A stretch of 8,376 bases of DNA from Candidatus Neomicrothrix sp. UBA825 (lineage in GTDB: Bacteria; Actinomycetota; Acidimicrobiia; Acidimicrobiales; UBA8592). Position 1 is the first letter of the stretch. Each line of letters starts with the position of its first letter. The notes beneath the pieces were generated by a model. The model did no database searches. It was not told the DNA's origin and was given only the letters and a program-made list of their open reading frames with translations. Positions 5,878-8,376 of the stretch are shown one piece after another. The stretch covers positions 1 through 8,376 of the forward strand of contig DBHP01000054.1 in NCBI GenBank assembly GCA_002295705.1, read 5' to 3'. The position numbers were made by a program, and so were the translations under genes.

Positions 5878-7279
5878 GCCAAACACAGCGAGAAATTACA
5901 GATTAGATGGACCCGAAAATGCAAGAGCGGTTCAATTAGGTCTCAGTAGCGCTCAATGGTGGCAACCCCCGATACCAAAAGAGAAACTAATAACACTGAG
6001 CCAGCGATCCAATCTTCGACCAATTCGAGATACCGCCATTTGGATATGCCTTTTGGTGGCATCGGGTTTTCTGCTGATTACTTCCTGGTTTAGTTGGTGG
6101 TCGCTTCCACTCATGATTCTGTTCGGAGCGCTGTATGGAGGTGCCGCCGACTCACGATGGCATGAGTGCGGGCATGGTACCGCTTTCAAAAATTCTGGAT
6201 TGAACACCGGAGTTTATTACTTAGCTTCCTTTCTTTTATGGCGAGAACCTACTGTATGGAAATGGTCTCACTACCGTCATCATTCAGACACAATTATCGT
6301 TGGTCGCGACCCAGAGATAGCCTTTCCTCGACCGACCGGACTCAAGGAATTCCCCTTATTATTCTCACACCTTGTTAACGGTCTAAAACTTCTTCAAAGA
6401 ATCTGTATACACGCTTCGGGAAAAATTGATACGCAAGTAAAAGATTACGTACCAGAGGAAGAACACAGGAAAGTGATATGGGAAGCAAGGGCATTTACGC
6501 TTATTTTGGCCATCTCGGCAGCTACTGCTATTTGGACATGGCACCCTCTACCTATCCTCATAGTTGGTTTACCAACAATTTATGGAGCCTGGCTGTTTAT
6601 TTTTTTCGGCGTAACTCAACATGCTGGACTCCAAGAAGACGTTCTTGATCACCGGCTCAACACGCGCACTGTTTATATGAATCCAATTTTTCGATTTCTG
6701 TACTCGAATATGAACTACCATCTCGAACATCATTTATTCCCGGACGTTCCGTACTACTCTTTGCCCGCCTTACATATCGAGTTGCGACCATACCTTCCAG
6801 AGCCGTCGCCTTCATGCTTAAACGCTTACAAAGAAATTTTCACAATTTTACGAAAGCAAAAGAGCGACCCGCAAGCAGAAATTACGAGCAGAAGCGTACC
6901 TGTAGTTGCGCAGTCCATATCTAGCGATGCAATTTATCCAATCCAAGTCAACGACTCCACTTCATATGATCTAGGAAGTTTATGCGACATTGACGTCGGG
7001 ACAATGCGAAAGGTAGAACATGAAGGTATTTTTCATTTACTCTGTAGAACCTCTGAGAGTGAAGTATTTTTAACCTCAGGTGTCTGTACCCACGGTAATG
7101 CTTTTCTCAACGACGGACTTCTCAAAGGGACTACAGTGCAATGCCCTAAGCACAATGGCCAGTTTGATGTGCAAACTGGTAAAGCTATTCAGAAGCCAGC
7201 AACGGAAAACTTGACGATTTTCAATTGCGATATCATTGGTGATCAAATCACTACGGACTTTTCGAAAAGAACCCAATAG
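5867..7279 (+). CDS. Fatty-acid-desaturase-type oxygenase fused to a Rieske ferredoxin (MocD-MocE-like)
   Basis: A 470-residue two-domain protein, numbered from GTG 5867. Residues about 55-310 are a membrane desaturase/hydroxylase with three His boxes for a non-haem diiron centre: HECGH (99-103), HYRHH (135-139) and HLEHH (285-289). Hydrophobic segments lie near 57-90, 113-124 and 210-250. GGAADSRWHECGHGTAF and the segment after box 2 (SDTIIVGRDPEI) strongly recall the MocD-type 'hydrocarbon oxygenase' group. Residues about 357-465 are a Rieske [2Fe-2S] domain with C407-x-H409 and C426-x2-H429, followed by GQFDVQTGKA, like MocE ferredoxins. The fusion would deliver electrons directly to the diiron site, though a reductase is still required and is not seen here. 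It is an inner-membrane protein. The reaction is probably hydroxylation or desaturation of a small or aliphatic substrate. Overlap with the hydrolase stop indicates coupled translation. Confidence 0.88.
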   Translation: MLTKPNTARNYRLDGPENARAVQLGLSSAQWWQPPIPKEKLITLSQRSNLRPIRDTAIWICLLVASGFLLITSWFSWWSLPLMILFGALYGGAADSRWHECGHGTAFKNSGLNTGVYYLASFLLWREPTVWKWSHYRHHSDTIIVGRDPEIAFPRPTGLKEFPLLFSHLVNGLKLLQRICIHASGKIDTQVKDYVPEEEHRKVIWEARAFTLILAISAATAIWTWHPLPILIVGLPTIYGAWLFIFFGVTQHAGLQEDVLDHRLNTRTVYMNPIFRFLYSNMNYHLEHHLFPDVPYYSLPALHIELRPYLPEPSPSCLNAYKEIFTILRKQKSDPQAEITSRSVPVVAQSISSDAIYPIQVNDSTSYDLGSLCDIDVGTMRKVEHEGIFHLLCRTSESEVFLTSGVCTHGNAFLNDGLLKGTTVQCPKHNGQFDVQTGKAIQKPATENLTIFNCDIIGDQITTDFSKRTQ

Positions 7280-7307
7280 AGCGTTAAAGCCGATTTCCGT
7301 CTAGGAT

Positions 7308-7328
7308 AATCATGCCATAGCTAGTGGG
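7308..7328 (+). repeat. Leader-like repeat upstream of the EamA gene, copy 1
   Basis: AATCATGCCATAGCTAGTGGG resembles positions 8260-8280 at 17 of 21 positions and lies at the same distance scale before the next gene. It may be a shared translation-leader or regulator site, or chance. Confidence 0.3.
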
Positions 7329-7333
7329 TGATA

Positions 7334-8245
7334 ATGAACGGCGGAACAGAACAAACCGGTGAGGGACACTCGCCTTCTCAGGTCGTTCGTAACGGCTTGG
7401 TTGCCTGCACGTTAGGATACGCGTTCGTTGCGATAGCTCCTGTCATTGTTGCGTCATCAGAGGTTCATGGAACAGCCATCGCCTTTTGGAGATCATGGAT
7501 TGACTTCTCTTTAATCGGTTTAGCCTGTCTTTTCCGAAAGAAAATGACGAAGGAGATGTTTATTAAATGCGCTCCGGCGGGCATTTGTTTTGGAGCAAGT
7601 ATTGGCTTATATTTTTGGGCGGCTCAAATGACGAGCATCATAAATGCCAGCCTTATTGTCGTCCTGCAGCCAATTCTCTTCGTTGTGGCAGCTTACTTTA
7701 TCTTCTCGGAAGCGTTCACGAAAACTGATGCAGCCTTTACAGTTGTAGCTATCACTGGCGCCGTATTCCTTGTATTGGTCGGCACAAACACTGGAACGAG
7801 CGATATCAAAGGCGATTTGTTGGTCGTAGTTTCAGTCACTATTGGAGCAGCGTACTTCGTGTTTGGTCGCAAAACTTTACCAACCGTTCCGGTACCTGAA
7901 TTTATGACAGGAGTGTTCTTCTGGGGTGGGATTACACTCTCTACGATGATTTCTATTGGGACCGTTAACCCACTTACGAGCATTGGATCTGAATGGTTCC
8001 GAATCCTCTCTGTCGCTGTGGTCACTTTGGTAGGTCACCTATTGTTAAATTACTCACAGGGCAAAGCACCGTTCCACATGATGGGTGTCTTGAACTTACT
8101 CATGCCAGTCTTATCAACATTCTTAGCTTTTTGGTTCCTTGACCAAGGAGTTACGGCACTTCAATTTACAGGTATGGCAGTTGTTATTTTAGCCCTAGCT
8201 TTACATTCCTTTCTTCGCTCTTCCGTATCGGATTCGCAAAAGTAG
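7334..8245 (+). CDS. EamA/DMT-superfamily transporter
   Basis: A 303-residue membrane protein with about ten hydrophobic helices, arranged as the two EamA repeats (about 20-140 and 155-298). The first repeat shows FWRSWIDF after helix 2 and NASLIVVLQPILFVVAAYF followed by SEAFT. This is the standard 'xPxxxxxxxxxxxxE' signature at the end of the repeat. The second repeat has the parallel segment LNLLMPVLSTFLAFWFLDQ near its end, with Asp in place of the usual Glu. EamA proteins export or import amino acids, purines and other small metabolites; substrate identity cannot be predicted. I chose ATG 7334 over the in-frame GTG at 7328, although neither has a strong ribosome site. It lies 54 bases after the desaturase-Rieske gene on the same strand with no terminator between, so it probably transports a substrate or product of the pathway. 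Confidence 0.85.
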   Translation: MNGGTEQTGEGHSPSQVVRNGLVACTLGYAFVAIAPVIVASSEVHGTAIAFWRSWIDFSLIGLACLFRKKMTKEMFIKCAPAGICFGASIGLYFWAAQMTSIINASLIVVLQPILFVVAAYFIFSEAFTKTDAAFTVVAITGAVFLVLVGTNTGTSDIKGDLLVVVSVTIGAAYFVFGRKTLPTVPVPEFMTGVFFWGGITLSTMISIGTVNPLTSIGSEWFRILSVAVVTLVGHLLLNYSQGKAPFHMMGVLNLLMPVLSTFLAFWFLDQGVTALQFTGMAVVILALALHSFLRSSVSDSQK

Positions 8246-8253
8246 ACAACAAG

Positions 8254-8269
8254 TGGCAGAATCTTGCCA
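8254..8269. other. Small inverted repeat between the EamA and PEP-enzyme genes
   Basis: TGGCA (8254-8258) and TGCCA (8265-8269) can pair with a 6-base loop, extendable by a G-T pair. No T-run follows, and the next ribosome site starts within 8 bases. A factor-independent terminator is therefore unlikely; a weak attenuating or protective hairpin is possible. Confidence 0.3.
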
Positions 8270-8280
8270 TATCTAGAAGG
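8260..8280 (+). repeat. Leader-like repeat upstream of the PEP-enzyme gene, copy 2
   Basis: AATCTTGCCATATCTAGAAGG matches 7308-7328 at 17 of 21 positions and runs directly into the AAGGAGGGG ribosome site of the downstream gene. Confidence 0.3.
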
Positions 8281-8285
8281 AGGGG
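8277..8285 (+). promoter_or_regulatory. Strong ribosome binding site for the partial PEP-enzyme gene
   Basis: AAGGAGGGG is the strongest Shine-Dalgarno in the window. It sits 2-4 bases before a TTG codon at 8288 that opens a clear frame, so it fixes a TTG start for the gene leaving the window. Confidence 0.75.
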
Positions 8286-8287
8286 CT

Positions 8288-8376
8288 TTGACTATCGGTT
8301 GGTTCATAGATGACACTCCCTCGAAGTCATTTCCTATCTATACGAGGGGAAATGTTGGTGAGGTCTTCCCTGATCC
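8288..8376 (+). CDS. N-terminus of a PEP-utilising-enzyme-like protein (cut by window edge)
   Basis: From TTG 8288 the frame is open to the window end (29 codons plus two bases). The peptide contains SKSFPIYTRGNVGEVFPDP, which closely resembles the conserved opening ('YTRxNxGEVxPxPxxPL') of large proteins annotated as PEP-utilising enzyme or PEP-synthase/phosphate-dikinase-like mobile-domain proteins. These have a phosphohistidine domain further on, which is not visible here. The assignment rests only on this short motif and the very strong ribosome site. The gene follows the EamA gene by 42 bases and so probably extends the operon. The motif suggests a dikinase-type, phosphohistidine-carrying enzyme that may act on a pathway intermediate, but this is inference. 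Confidence 0.55.
   Translation, partial: MTIGWFIDDTPSKSFPIYTRGNVGEVFPD

Noticed and set aside
7693..8025. 110-codon minus-strand frame inside the EamA gene
   Set aside because: It is a low-complexity Thr/Val-rich shadow of the transporter's membrane helices with no family features.
8254..8269. Rho-independent terminator after the EamA gene
   Set aside because: The stem is only 5-6 bp with no following T-run, and a strong ribosome site comes immediately after it.

Overview
This 8.4 kb bacterial window is densely coded, with a G+C content in the mid-40s (estimated by eye) and intergenic gaps all below 180 bases. I see no RNA genes, insertion sequences, CRISPR arrays or phage genes. Shine-Dalgarno-type ribosome sites precede several genes, and starts include GTG and TTG. 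One exported or lipid-anchored hydrolase and the mix of families (DUF418 membrane protein, DapB-like reductase, PPOX flavoprotein, MocD/MocE-type oxygenase, EamA exporter) fit a heterotrophic proteobacterium-like or actinobacterium-like organism, perhaps an uncultivated marine lineage. The phylum cannot be fixed from this sequence alone.

Layout. Positions 1-1882 lie on the minus strand: a DUF418/YeiB-like membrane protein cut by the window edge, preceded by a class II aldolase/adducin-family enzyme. A divergent gap (1883-1993) separates these from a plus-strand split-barrel flavoprotein (1994-2527). That gene ends tail to tail, with overlapping stop codons, against a minus-strand DapB-like dehydrogenase (2524-3597). 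A second divergent gap (3598-3693) launches a plus-strand run that continues out of the window. Its members are a VOC/glyoxalase-fold protein, an HD-domain putative diiron oxygenase, a secreted or lipid-anchored epoxide-hydrolase-type alpha/beta hydrolase, a fatty-acid-desaturase-type hydroxylase fused to a Rieske ferredoxin, an EamA/DMT transporter, and the first 29 codons of a probable PEP-utilising-enzyme-like protein.

The plus-strand run looks like an operon: gaps of 24, 6, -11, 54 and 42 bases, all on one strand, with no convincing terminator. It combines two different putative diiron oxygenases, a hydrolase with an Asp nucleophile, a VOC protein and a small-molecule transporter. This suggests an oxidative pathway for a specific small organic molecule. 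The DapB-like reductase, flavoprotein and aldolase next to it could belong to the same pathway. The substrate cannot be read from the sequence. The most interesting points are the MocD-MocE-type fusion and the PhnZ-like HD oxygenase, which appears to keep all six metal ligands but to have lost the Tyr/Glu gating pair that I recall for PhnZ.
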